This document shows, piece by piece, positions 45,172 through 53,354 of a DNA stretch of 64,000 nt. This DNA comes from Microbacterium proteolyticum (GTDB taxonomy: Bacteria > Actinomycetota > Actinomycetes > Actinomycetales > Microbacteriaceae): contig NZ_CP121274.1 of assembly GCF_029639405.1 (NCBI RefSeq), forward strand, positions 3,162,001 through 3,226,000, read 5' to 3'. The notes beneath the pieces are model-generated. The model had not been told where the DNA came from. It ran no database searches and saw nothing but the letters and a program-made list of their open reading frames with translations. Within the stretch, counting starts at the first letter, position 1; each line of letters opens with the position of its first letter. Made by a program: the position numbers and the translations under genes.

Positions 45172-45821
45172 GCGTTCTGCTCCTCGGGGATGCGGACGGT
45201 GAGCGGGGGTTCGGTCGCGGCGACGACGTCGTCGAGGGTGACGCCGGGAGCGAGCTCGACGAGCACGAGACCCTCGGGCGTCACGTCGATGACGGCGAGG
45301 TCCGTGATGATGCGGTCCACCACACCCCGACCGGTGAGGGGCAGCGAGCACGCGTCGACGATCTTCGGCGAGCCGTCGCGCGCGACGTGCTCCATCAGGA
45401 CGATGACGCGGGCCGCGCCGTGGACGAGGTCCATCGCTCCTCCCGGGCCCTTCACCATCTTGCCGGGGATCATCCAGTTGGCGAGGTCACCGGATGCCGA
45501 GACCTGCATCGCCCCCAGGATCGCGGCGTCGATCTTGCCCCCGCGGATCATGCCGAAACTCGTGGCCGAGTCGAAGAACGCGGCCCCGGGCAGCGTCGTC
45601 ACCGTCTCCTTCCCGGCGTTGATGAGGTCGGCATCCACCGCATCCTCCGTCGGGTACGGGCCGACGCCCAGGATGCCGTTCTCGGACTGCAGCACGACGG
45701 TGACGCCGTCGGGCACGTGGTTGGGCACGAGGGTCGGGAGACCGATGCCCAGGTTGACGTACGAGCCGTCGGCGAGTTCGCGGGCGGCGCGGGCCGCCAT
45801 CTCGATGCGGGTGAGGGCCAT
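45168..45821 (-). CDS. 3-oxoacid CoA-transferase subunit B
   Basis: 217 residues. The active-site Glu is in [13 protein letters not shown] (about residue 47), and [23 protein letters not shown] is typical. It transfers CoA from succinyl-CoA to a 3-oxoacid such as 3-oxoadipate or acetoacetate. It lies between subunit A (one base upstream) and thiolase (4-base overlap) in one operon. Confidence 0.9.
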   Translation of the reverse strand: MALTRIEMAARAARELADGSYVNLGIGLPTLVPNHVPDGVTVVLQSENGILGVGPYPTEDAVDADLINAGKETVTTLPGAAFFDSATSFGMIRGGKIDAAILGAMQVSASGDLANWMIPGKMVKGPGGAMDLVHGAARVIVLMEHVARDGSPKIVDACSLPLTGRGVVDRIITDLAVIDVTPEGLVLVELAPGVTLDDVVAATEPPLTVRIPEEQNA

Positions 45822-45822
45822 G

Positions 45823-46596
45823 TCAGCGCGCTCCTTCGGTGACGGTGCGCTTCTCGATGCGCTTCTCGATGTCGGGACCGACCTCGACGAGACGGTGGAC
45901 GAAGACGCCGGGCAGGTGCACGTCGTCGGGGTCGATCTCGCCGGGCTCGACGAGGTGCTCGACCTGGGCGATGCACACGCGCCCGGCCATCGCTGCCAGC
46001 GGATTGAAGCTGCGCGCCGCCTTCCGGAAGACGAGGTTGCCGTGGCGGTCGCCCTTCCAGGCGTGGACGAGGGAGAAGTCGGTGGTGATCGCCTCTTCCA
46101 ACACGAACTCGCGCGGCTGGCCGTGCACGTCGAAGGTGCGGACGTCCTTCCGGGGCGACGCGACCGCGATGCCGCCCGCGCCGTCGTACCGTTGCGGCAG
46201 GCCGCCCTCGGCGACCTGGGTGCCGACGCCGGTCTGCGTGTAGAACGCGGCGATCCCGGACCCTCCGGCGCGCAGCTTCTCGGCGAGCGTGCCCTGCGGC
46301 GTCAGCTCGAGCTCCAGTTCACCCGAGAGGAATTGGCGCTCGAACTCCTTGTTCTCGCCGACGTACGACGACGTCATCTTCCGGATCCGGCCGGCTCCGA
46401 GCAGGATGCCGAGCCCCCAATCGTCGACGCCGCAGTTGTTGGACACGACGGAGAGGTCGCTCGTGCCCTGGGCGAGCAGCGCCTCGATGAGGGCGATGGG
46501 GTTGCCGGAGAGGCCGAACCCCCCGACCGCGAGCGAGGCTCCGTCGGGGATGTCGGCGACGACCTCGCTCGGCGAGGACCAGGTCTTGTCGATCAC
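45823..46596 (-). CDS. 3-oxoacid CoA-transferase subunit A
   Basis: 257 residues. The glycine-rich CoA loop is [19 protein letters not shown], followed by [15 protein letters not shown] and the [20 protein letters not shown] motif. The GTG at 46596 is chosen for AAGGAG five bases upstream; the longer open frame to 46713 lacks one. It heads the three-gene operon and is divergent from the IclR gene. Confidence 0.9.
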   Translation of the reverse strand: MIDKTWSSPSEVVADIPDGASLAVGGFGLSGNPIALIEALLAQGTSDLSVVSNNCGVDDWGLGILLGAGRIRKMTSSYVGENKEFERQFLSGELELELTPQGTLAEKLRAGGSGIAAFYTQTGVGTQVAEGGLPQRYDGAGGIAVASPRKDVRTFDVHGQPREFVLEEAITTDFSLVHAWKGDRHGNLVFRKAARSFNPLAAMAGRVCIAQVEHLVEPGEIDPDDVHLPGVFVHRLVEVGPDIEKRIEKRTVTEGAR

Positions 46597-46693
46597 GCGG
46601 ACTCCTTCGTGCAGGGATCGGTGGATCCATCCTGCGCCCGTCCCCCGCCCCGGTCGCGTCCGTTCTTGCGATGTGGATGCCGAACCGCGTACC

Positions 46694-46708
46694 GTCCACA
46701 TCGTGGAC
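46694..46708. promoter_or_regulatory. IclR operator candidate
   Basis: A 15-base perfect palindrome, GTCCAC-ATC-GTGGAC, overlaps the GTG start of the IclR gene in the divergent region. A related half-site ATGTGGATG lies about 20 bases upstream. Fits autoregulation. Confidence 0.55.
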
Positions 46709-47500
46709 ACCACCCCGCTCCCCTCGGCCCGCGGGAACGTTCCGGGCGCTCAAGCCGTCGCTCGCGCGGCGCACCTGCTCCGCTTGGTGACGGCGGCGGG
46801 GACGGAGGGCGCCGCGGTGGGCGACCTCGCGCGCCTCGCCGACCTCACGCGGCCGACCGCGCATCGCCTGCTGTCCGCACTGCGGCAGGAGGGCCTCGTG
46901 GACCGCGACGACGCCACCGGCCGGTGGCTGCCCGGTCCCGAGCTGTATTTGATGGGGACGATCGCGGCATCCCGGTTCGACGTGACCTCCCTCGCGCGTG
47001 ACATCGTGCGCTCCCTCGCCGTGCGGACCGAGGAGAGCGCGTTCCTCTCCGTCCGCCGCGGCTACGAGACCGTCTGCCTCGTCCGCGAGGACGGCAGCTT
47101 CCCGATCCGATCCTTCGTGCTCTCCGAGGGCGTGCGGTTCCCGCTCGGGGTCGCATCAGCGGGGTTGGCCATCCTGGCGTTCCTCCCGCCGGACGAGGTC
47201 GACGCCTACCTCGATCGACATGACGACCTGTCCGACCGCTGGGGAGCGGCCCATGCGCCGACGCGCATCCGCTCGCGCATCGCCGACACGAAGGCGCGCG
47301 GGTACGCGGTGAACCCGGGCCTCATCGTCGAGGGCAGTTGGGGCATCGGCGCGGCCGTGTTCACGAATGCGGGCGAACCGCAGTGGGCGCTGAGCCTGAC
47401 GGGGGTCGAGTTCCGCTTCGGCGGGGAACGCCTCGCCGAGCTCGGTCGCATCCTGCTCGCGCACGCCCATCAGCTCTCAACCAGGATCGCCGGGCGATAA
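46703..47500 (+). CDS. IclR-family transcriptional regulator
   Basis: 265 residues. The winged helix-turn-helix (LLRLVTAAGTEGAAVGDLA, then DLTRPTAHRLLSALRQEGLV) is followed by the GAF-like IclR effector domain. It is divergent from the CoA-transferase/thiolase operon, like PcaR/PcaU regulators of aromatic-acid genes, so it probably controls that operon. The start at 46703 is a GTG within a palindrome. The open frame extends upstream to 46289 but overlaps CoA-transferase coding sequence. Confidence 0.88.
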   Translation: MDTTPLPSARGNVPGAQAVARAAHLLRLVTAAGTEGAAVGDLARLADLTRPTAHRLLSALRQEGLVDRDDATGRWLPGPELYLMGTIAASRFDVTSLARDIVRSLAVRTEESAFLSVRRGYETVCLVREDGSFPIRSFVLSEGVRFPLGVASAGLAILAFLPPDEVDAYLDRHDDLSDRWGAAHAPTRIRSRIADTKARGYAVNPGLIVEGSWGIGAAVFTNAGEPQWALSLTGVEFRFGGERLAELGRILLAHAHQLSTRIAGR

Positions 47501-47503
47501 TCA

Positions 47504-47532
47504 ATACCCACGTTATATAACAGGGGTATACT
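47504..47532 (+). promoter_or_regulatory. MarR operator and promoter
   Basis: A 26-base imperfect palindrome (47504-47529, arms matching at 11 of 13) is centred on GTTATATAAC, an A+T island in G+C-rich DNA. A -10-like TATACT (47527-47532) overlaps its right end, only eight bases before the marR ATG, so the transcript would have little or no leader. Confidence 0.65.
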
Positions 47533-47539
47533 TCGAGGA

Positions 47540-47974
47540 ATGACCCGCGACGACGATCTCCAGAGACTGATCCTCGCGGTGCACGCCTTGACGCGCATCG
47601 CGGCCATCGACACCAAGAACGACGCCCCCGGTGCGCAGTGGCGCACCCTCACGCTGCTGCGTGACCACGGACCACAGCGCCTCGGCGACCTCGCCACGCT
47701 CAGCCGCGTCTCGCAGCCCGGCATGACCCGACTCGTGCACCAGATGGAGGAGGCGGGGCTCCTCGCCCGCGGCATCCACCCCGACGATTCGCGCGTGAGC
47801 GTCGTCTCCGCGACCGACGAAGGGCTGCGAGAGCTCGACCGCTGGTTCGACGCGCTCAGCGCCGCGCTGACCCCCCACGTCGCCGATCTGACGGATGCCG
47901 AGTGGGATGCCGTGCGCACCAGCGCCGACGCCCTCGCCGCCCGCGTCGGCCTGCAGCCGGAGGTCGTGCGATGA
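47540..47974 (+). CDS. MarR-family transcriptional regulator
   Basis: 144 residues. The winged helix-turn-helix is QRLGDLATLSRVSQPGMTRLVHQMEEAGL with the wing HPDDSRVSVVSATDEG. It probably represses itself and the coupled exporter, and is relieved by an exported or toxic compound. The ATG is at 47540 after GAGGA. The stop overlaps the MFS ATG by four bases. Confidence 0.92.
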   Translation: MTRDDDLQRLILAVHALTRIAAIDTKNDAPGAQWRTLTLLRDHGPQRLGDLATLSRVSQPGMTRLVHQMEEAGLLARGIHPDDSRVSVVSATDEGLRELDRWFDALSAALTPHVADLTDAEWDAVRTSADALAARVGLQPEVVR

Positions 47975-49191
47975 GCTCCACCCCCAGCATCTGGAAACAG
48001 CCCGCTCAGGTGTGGGCCGTGGCGTTCGCCTGCGTGGTGGCGTTCATGGGCATCGGCCTTGTGGACCCCATCCTCCCGGCCATCGCCGAGTCGCTGGAGG
48101 CGAGCCCCGTCGAGACGGAGTTGCTGTTCACCAGCTACCTCGTGGTCACCGGACTCGCGATGCTCGTGACGAGCTGGATCTCCAGCCGCATCGGCGCAAA
48201 GGCCACTCTGCTCGTCGGACTCGGCCTGATCGTCGTGTTCGCCCTCTTCTGCGCCCTGAGCGGCAGCGTCGACGCCGTGATCGGCTTCCGCGCGGGCTGG
48301 GGCCTGGGCAACGCCCTGTTCATCTCGACGGCCCTCGCGACCATCGTCGGTGCCGCCTCGGGCGGAAGCTCCGCCGCGATCATCCTGTACGAAGCCGCCC
48401 TGGGCCTCGGCATCGCCGTCGGCCCCCTCCTCGGCGGCATCCTCGGCGAGGCCAGCTGGCGGGGACCCTTCTTCGGCGTGGTCGTCCTCATGGCGATCGC
48501 GTTCGTGGCCGTCGCGGTGCTGCTGCGCGGGCCGTCGCCCGCCCGCACGCCGATCCCGTTCAGCGCCCCGTTCCGCGCCCTCGGGCGCCCGGCGCTCGCG
48601 ATCCTGGCCGCGACCGCGCTGTTCTACAACATCGGCTTCTTCACGCTGCTGGCGTTCTCGCCGTTCCCGCTCGGCTTCGGCGCGATGGGTATCGGACTGA
48701 CGTTCTTCGGCTGGGGGCTGGCGCTGGCGATCACCAGCGTGTGGGTGGCTCCCCTGCTCCTGCGCCGGATGCGGTTGACCTCCGTGCTGCTCGTGGCCCT
48801 GCCGCTGTTGGCGGCGGACCTGCTCGTCGCGGCCTTCGTCGTCGGCTCCGCCCCCGGACTGGTGGCCTGCATCATCGTCGGCGGCCTCGTGCTCGGCGTC
48901 GTCAACACCGCGCTCACCGAGGCGGTCATGGAGGCGACCGACCTCCCCCGCTCGGTCGCGTCGTCGGCGTACTCGGCGGTCCGGTTCCTCGGCGGCGCCG
49001 TGGCCCCGCCGCTCGCCGCGTTCCTGTGGCACGCCGTCAGCGCGGGAGCGCCGTACATCATGGCGACCGTCTCGGTGCTGATCGCCGCCGCGTGCGTGCT
49101 GTTCGGTCGCCGCGCGCTCGCGCACATCGATCAGGCGCACCCGACCGCTGCCGACGAAGGGGCTGCCGTCCTCGTGGGCGACGCGGCCTGA
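47971..49191 (+). CDS. MFS efflux transporter
   Basis: 406 residues with about twelve helices. Helix 1 has GIGLVDPILPAIAESLE, the loop 2-3 region is TSWISSRIGAKATLL, and a motif-C-like GLGIAVGPLLGGILG lies in helix 5. It belongs with drug-exporting MFS proteins. Translation is coupled to the MarR gene, so it is most likely the regulated pump. Confidence 0.9.
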   Translation: MSSTPSIWKQPAQVWAVAFACVVAFMGIGLVDPILPAIAESLEASPVETELLFTSYLVVTGLAMLVTSWISSRIGAKATLLVGLGLIVVFALFCALSGSVDAVIGFRAGWGLGNALFISTALATIVGAASGGSSAAIILYEAALGLGIAVGPLLGGILGEASWRGPFFGVVVLMAIAFVAVAVLLRGPSPARTPIPFSAPFRALGRPALAILAATALFYNIGFFTLLAFSPFPLGFGAMGIGLTFFGWGLALAITSVWVAPLLLRRMRLTSVLLVALPLLAADLLVAAFVVGSAPGLVACIIVGGLVLGVVNTALTEAVMEATDLPRSVASSAYSAVRFLGGAVAPPLAAFLWHAVSAGAPYIMATVSVLIAAACVLFGRRALAHIDQAHPTAADEGAAVLVGDAA

Positions 49192-49205
49192 CACCCGCAC
49201 GCGAC

Positions 49206-49246
49206 GAGCGCCCGGTCACCGACATCGTGTCGGCGGCCGGGCGCTC
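49206..49246. terminator. Bidirectional terminator
   Basis: Stem GAGCGCCCGG / CCGGGCGCTC with an inner CCGACA / TGTCGG hairpin, between the convergent MFS and SGNH-hydrolase genes. Confidence 0.75.
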
Positions 49247-49260
49247 TCGCGTGGATCGGG

Positions 49261-50571
49261 TCAGTCGCGCACGCGTCGACGACGAAGGACGATCGTGACG
49301 ACCCCACCCACGATCAGCATCACGATGCCGATCCCGATCGCCGTCGCGACCGAGGGCGCGCCGGTCGAGGCGAGGCCCGCCGGGGACGCCGCGACGGCGG
49401 ATGCACTCGCGCTCGGCGTCGGTGTGGGGGTCGCCGTCGGCGATGCGGTGGGCTCGGGCGTCGCTGTGGGCTCCGGCGTCGCCGTGGGGTCGGTGGTCGG
49501 AGTTGAAGTCGGAGTCGGGGTCGGGGTGGGAGTGGGCGTGGGGTCCGGCTCGGCGAAGAGTTCACGGACGACGTCGGCCGCGTGACCGGCCGCGAAAGCC
49601 GCACCGGACGCGTTCGGGTGGAGGGCACCGATCTTGACTCCGCCGAACGGCAGTCCGCTCACGGGGATGCTGTCGGGCGACAGCGTGAGGCTGATGCCGT
49701 TGACGTAGGAGTCCGCGGGGGTGCACGGGCTGTGCGCCACCGAGTCGGCGAGGAGCGACACGTAGGTCGCCCCCGCCGCCTGCGTCGCCGCGGACATGGC
49801 GTCGTCGAGGTACACCTGGGTGTCGTGCAGGAGCGCGACGTCGACGTCGGTGTACGGGTAGGCGTTGGCCCGGAAGCCGAGCCCCTGGAACAGGCCGGCG
49901 TAGCAGCCGGCGCTCGGGGTGTGAGCGGCGTCGGGGGCGAGAGCGGGGTAGCCGACCACGAGGATCTTCGCGTTCGGCGCGCGCGTCTGAATCTCGGCGA
50001 TCGCGGACTCGAGTGCCGGGGCGACCGTCTGGTCGACCTGCGTCTCGAGGGTGTTGACGGGGCCCGCGGGCGTGTCGACGACGAACTGCTCCCGGCACGT
50101 CGCATGCGTCTGCCCGTCGATGCTGCCGGCCACGGGCCCCGCCGCGGAGAGCGCGACGCACATCTGGCCGATGTTCCAGAAGCCCAGGTCGTTGCCGCCG
50201 ATGGTGAGCGTCACCAGGGCCGTGTCGGCGTCCAGGGAGTCCGACTGCGCCGGGGCGGTTCCGCCGGCGACGGTCTGGGGGGTGTCGACGACGTTGGCGA
50301 TCACGGCGCCGCCGCACGAGCGGTCGGTTAGGGAGAAGCCGAACTGGGCGGCGAGGAGGTGGGGGTAGTTCTGGTCGGACTGGTCGCAGCCCTGCGCGGG
50401 CTGGGTCGACGAGAGGGGCAGCCCCCACGCGGCGGCGTACGAGTCGCCCAGGGCGACGTACGAGCGGCCGGTCAGGTCGGGGACGGCGGCAGCCGCCGGA
50501 TTACCGGCGACGAGGAACGCCGAGAGGGCGAGGGCGACCAGGGCGGCACCGGAGACGAAGAGACGACGCAT
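49261..50571 (-). CDS. Cell-wall-anchored SGNH/GDSL hydrolase
   Basis: 436 residues. A signal peptide (residues 1-29) precedes an SGNH esterase domain with YVALGDSYAAAWG (Ser), TIGGNDLGF and LHPNASGAAF (His). It is followed by a Thr/Pro repeat stalk (PTPTPTPTPTST, about residues 345-395), the sorting signal LASTG, a membrane helix and RRRRVRD. LAxTG signals are recognised by class E sortases. The enzyme is therefore likely displayed on the wall and hydrolyses an ester or lipid substrate. Confidence 0.9.
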   Translation of the reverse strand: MRRLFVSGAALVALALSAFLVAGNPAAAAVPDLTGRSYVALGDSYAAAWGLPLSSTQPAQGCDQSDQNYPHLLAAQFGFSLTDRSCGGAVIANVVDTPQTVAGGTAPAQSDSLDADTALVTLTIGGNDLGFWNIGQMCVALSAAGPVAGSIDGQTHATCREQFVVDTPAGPVNTLETQVDQTVAPALESAIAEIQTRAPNAKILVVGYPALAPDAAHTPSAGCYAGLFQGLGFRANAYPYTDVDVALLHDTQVYLDDAMSAATQAAGATYVSLLADSVAHSPCTPADSYVNGISLTLSPDSIPVSGLPFGGVKIGALHPNASGAAFAAGHAADVVRELFAEPDPTPTPTPTPTPTSTPTTDPTATPEPTATPEPTASPTATPTPTPSASASAVAASPAGLASTGAPSVATAIGIGIVMLIVGGVVTIVLRRRRVRD

Positions 50572-50678
50572 TCGGCCGACGGTAGGCGCATGCCGCGCGA
50601 CGACAGCGGAATCCGGCCCGGAGCCCGGCGAACTTCACCCGCCCGCTTGACGACTCCGCCCTCGCGCGTCGCCCGGGG

Positions 50679-51557
50679 TCACAGGCTCCCGACGACCGCG
50701 CGCGCGGCCACGGCGACCTCGCGCGCCCCCTCCGCCGACATCACGATCGAGTAGTGGTCGGTCCCCTCGCAGCGCCGTGCGTCACGAAGCCCGGGCACGT
50801 CGCGCCGCACGCGGGCGAGATCGGGGTAGAGCGGCGGGAGCTCACCCCGCAGCCCGCGTTCGGCGGCCAGCAGCACCGTGGGTCGCGGCATCCGGTCGAG
50901 GGCTCGGGCGATGTCGTCGCCGGTGTTCTGATCGAGCGAGTCGGCCTCGACGGTCGCCGGCGATGTGGCGGGCCGCCACCCGGACTCCGTCTCGATCAGG
51001 TCGTAGGCGAAGTACTCGTCGAGCAGGGGGTCCTCGCGTCCGACGAACGCGGGATGCGACCGCCAGAAGTCGCGGTAGGCCGCGGCATCCGGGAAGCGCA
51101 TCTCGAGACGCGCCGCCGTGGGGCCGAGCACATGCCGGATCGCCTCGCGAGGCGGCATCCCCGGCGGAAGATCCAGGGGCAGTCCCCCGTCGACGAGAAC
51201 CACCGCCGCCGCCCGCTCAGGATGACGGTCGGCGAACACGGCCGACACGAAAGCCCCCATGGAATGCCCGACGACGAGCGCGCGGTCGACGCCGGCGGCA
51301 TCCAGGACCGCGGCGAGATCGTCGGCGTGCGCGGCCATCCCGAACGGCCCACCGACCGGGGCGCTGCGGCCCCGCCCGCGGAGATCCGGGGCGATCAGTC
51401 GCACGTCCGAAGTCTCACGCGCCACCCACGTCCACGCGAGGTGCGAGGCCGTGACCCCGTGCACGAGGAGCCACGGGAGGCCGTCGGCATCCGGATGCCA
51501 CTCCCCCGCGTGCAGCGCCCCTCCGGCGACCGGGACGTCGAACGTGCAATCCGTCAC
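50679..51557 (-). CDS. Alpha/beta hydrolase
   Basis: 292 residues. The oxyanion region is WLLVHGVTAS, the nucleophile elbow VVGHSMGAFVS (Ser near residue 100), the acid probably in the MPRPTVLLAAERGLR region, and the histidine in CEGTDHYSIV. The GTG start at 51557 overlaps the NUDIX gene stop (GTGA), so the two are translated together. The substrate is unknown. Confidence 0.87.
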   Translation of the reverse strand: MTDCTFDVPVAGGALHAGEWHPDADGLPWLLVHGVTASHLAWTWVARETSDVRLIAPDLRGRGRSAPVGGPFGMAAHADDLAAVLDAAGVDRALVVGHSMGAFVSAVFADRHPERAAAVVLVDGGLPLDLPPGMPPREAIRHVLGPTAARLEMRFPDAAAYRDFWRSHPAFVGREDPLLDEYFAYDLIETESGWRPATSPATVEADSLDQNTGDDIARALDRMPRPTVLLAAERGLRGELPPLYPDLARVRRDVPGLRDARRCEGTDHYSIVMSAEGAREVAVAARAVVGSL

Positions 51558-52075
51558 GACTCGGCCCGGACGGCGCGCTCGAGGCTCGCCCACAATTGCG
51601 CGAACCGGGCGTTCCAGGGGCTCGCGAACACCCCCGCCTGCCGGCGGCGGTGCACCTCGTCGAGGTCGACCCACTCCGCTTCGCGCACTTCCTCCGGGTC
51701 CACCACGACGGCCGGCTCTCCGTCGACATGGACGGTCCACAGGTCGAACAGCGCCCGCTCCTCGATCACCCGCCCGACCAGGACGAGGTCATCCGGAAGG
51801 ACGGAGATCCCCACTTCTTCGTCGAGCTCCCTGATCGCGCCGCGGCGACTCGATTCTCCGCGCAGCGCGCTCCCCGCCGGGAACTCCCATGCGAGCGGAT
51901 AGTCCTTGCCCTCGGCCCGCCGACTCACCAGCACCCGACCGGTGGATGCCACCACGCACACGGATGCCACGATGTGGAACGACCCGTCCGGCACCGGCCC
52001 GTCGCCCCTCCGGTGAAGAGTCCCGGTGGGTGTCCCCTGGACGTCGGTGACGTCCCATATCTCGTCGTCGGCCAT
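51554..52075 (-). CDS. NUDIX hydrolase
   Basis: 173 residues. The Nudix box spans GSALRGESSRRGAIRELDEE and continues VGI, with all G, E, RE and EE positions present. The upstream part (DVTDVQGTPTGTLHRRGDG) resembles isopentenyl-diphosphate isomerase-like NUDIX proteins, but the box is hydrolase-type. It cleaves a nucleoside-diphosphate-linked compound of unknown identity. Confidence 0.88.
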   Translation of the reverse strand: MADDEIWDVTDVQGTPTGTLHRRGDGPVPDGSFHIVASVCVVASTGRVLVSRRAEGKDYPLAWEFPAGSALRGESSRRGAIRELDEEVGISVLPDDLVLVGRVIEERALFDLWTVHVDGEPAVVVDPEEVREAEWVDLDEVHRRRQAGVFASPWNARFAQLWASLERAVRAES

Positions 52076-52131
52076 GCCGCCATCCTCGCGCGGCGGCGGC
52101 GCGTTCCGGAAGTCGGCGCCCGAAGAACGAC

Positions 52132-52383
52132 CTACGAGCCCTCTTCCTCGGACGCCGCTCGCTGCCGATCGAGCCGCCGCAGGTACAGCCGCGCTGCGAT
52201 CATCAGCAAAGTTCCGGTACTCAGGGACAACAACGGCCCGACCGCGTAACGCAGCGAAGGCGCGTCTCCGCTCCCCACCCAGTCGGCGAGCAGCACAACC
52301 GCCGACGCGGTCGCAAGTACCAGCACCCCCGCGCCCGCCCAGAAGACGAACCGAAACCACCGCGTGCTGTCCGCTATCCCCAT
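52132..52383 (-). CDS. Small two-helix membrane protein
   Basis: 83 residues from the ATG at 52383 (MGIADSTRWFRF). Two hydrophobic helices (residues 12-32 and 45-65) precede a basic, Arg-rich tail (RLYLRRLDRQRAA). The open frame continues upstream to 52491 but without a ribosome site. It is the last chromosomal protein gene before the prophage. Confidence 0.65.
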   Translation of the reverse strand: MGIADSTRWFRFVFWAGAGVLVLATASAVVLLADWVGSGDAPSLRYAVGPLLSLSTGTLLMIAARLYLRRLDRQRAASEEEGS

Positions 52384-52530
52384 GGGGTCATGCTCGCAAG
52401 AAGACCCCGGTATCGCGACCGGTTGCGCGGGAGGGGCGGACCTGCCTTTCGAACTCACGGTCGAAGACGACTGGAGCGCGGCGGCGCGCACATTCTCGGG
52501 CGCAGCCGAAGTTGCCGGTACAGACGCAGA

Positions 52531-52554
52531 AGAGGCCCGGTTTCCCGGGCCTCT
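52531..52554 (-). terminator. Original terminator of the tRNA gene
   Basis: Stem AGAGGCCCGG / CCGGGCCTCT with loop TTTC, seven bases past the tRNA 3' fragment on the minus strand. Confidence 0.75.
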
Positions 52555-52560
52555 CCTCTT

Positions 52561-52604
52561 GGGTGCACCCCCTGGGACTCGAACCCAGAACCCACTGATT
52601 CAGA
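52561..52604 (-). pseudogene. tRNA 3' fragment (tRNA-Lys CTT-like), prophage attachment site
   Basis: Minus-strand 3' half of a tRNA. It has the anticodon stem side TCAGT, variable loop GGGTT, a perfect T-arm CTGGGTTCGAGTCCCAG, the acceptor strand GGGGTGC with discriminator A, then CCC. The matching 5' half (expected GCACCCC) is missing: sequence beyond 52605 does not pair. From memory it most resembles actinobacterial tRNA-Lys(CTT). It is the displaced 3' end left by integration of the adjacent prophage; the complete gene should lie at the prophage's other end. Confidence 0.8.
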
Positions 52605-52670
52605 GTTTGCGGCCGCGTTCTGGGCGATCGTCGGCGGCATGATCCCCGTCCACACGGATGGGAGCACGAC

Positions 52671-52994
52671 ATGACTCGCGATGCCGCCGAGGTGATCGTT
52701 CGGGCGCAGTTCTACGACCAGTACATCGACGAGCAGTACACCCAGATTCTCGACGACGCAGCTGAGGCGGACCCTGACCGTGAGATGGTCGCAAGCGGCC
52801 TGTGGTTGCTCGGTGCTGGGCTGGAACACATCGGATGCATCTACGGACCACCCGAGCCCGCCGACGGTGACTACTCCTGCGCGTGCGAACAGTGCTGGAC
52901 GCACCTCCTCGCCGTGGCGGATCGGATCATCGCCGCCGTGCACGAACCGAGTGTGCAGGAGCCCGAGCACACGGATGGGGGCCGTGATGGATGA
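52671..52994 (+). CDS. Prophage accessory protein, Cys-rich
   Basis: 107 residues, acidic, mostly helical by composition, with a cysteine cluster DYSCACEQCWTHL and another Cys in EHIGCIYG that could hold a zinc. It lies first inside the attachment site with GGGAG before the ATG. No family is recognised. Genes between attachment site and integrase are often excision or accessory genes. Confidence 0.6.
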   Translation: MTRDAAEVIVRAQFYDQYIDEQYTQILDDAAEADPDREMVASGLWLLGAGLEHIGCIYGPPEPADGDYSCACEQCWTHLLAVADRIIAAVHEPSVQEPEHTDGGRDG

Positions 52995-53313
52995 ACCGCT
53001 CAAGATGAACAGTCTCGTCCGCGACCGCGCGGGCGATCTGTGGGAGCGCGGGCGCACCCGCTGGACGTGCTGCGCCCCGGTGGACGGTCGCCGGATCCTC
53101 CGGGTGGCGCGACTGCCCTGGTCCGCCCTGGTCAGCTGGTACGGCCCGGTGGAGGTCGTACGCGTCGGCAAGCACCAACCGAGTGATCCGGAGCCTGACC
53201 TGATCGTGGAGGCGTCGCAGCGCGAGGCGAAGGCATTCGAGGAGCGTCTTCTGCGTGAGCGCCGCGAGTCGTATCCGACCGAAGATCATAACGCTTCTGT
53301 CGATTTCGGGTGA
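52987..53313 (+). CDS. Prophage hypothetical protein
   Basis: 108 residues. MDEPLKMNSLVRDRAGDLWER is followed by an Arg/Trp-rich middle and a helical, charged C-terminus (REAKAFEERLLRERRESY). The start (ATG 52987, or GTG 52984) overlaps the preceding gene by eight bases, and the stop overlaps a possible integrase GTG. Function unknown. Confidence 0.6.
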   Translation: MDEPLKMNSLVRDRAGDLWERGRTRWTCCAPVDGRRILRVARLPWSALVSWYGPVEVVRVGKHQPSDPEPDLIVEASQREAKAFEERLLRERRESYPTEDHNASVDFG

Positions 53314-53354
53314 AAGGGGGGCGGCGTCCGAGCTTGCTCGGGATAGCGTCGGGC

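Noticed and set aside
49295..49585. 96-codon Val/Gly repeat frame opposite the SGNH hydrolase stalk
   Set aside because: Antisense translation of the Thr/Pro repeat.
52364..53171. Open frames on both strands across the tRNA fragment (52364-52642 +, 52455-53171 -)
   Set aside because: They read through the tRNA 3' half, giving the well-known spurious PPGTRTQNPLIQS-type peptide, and have no ribosome site.
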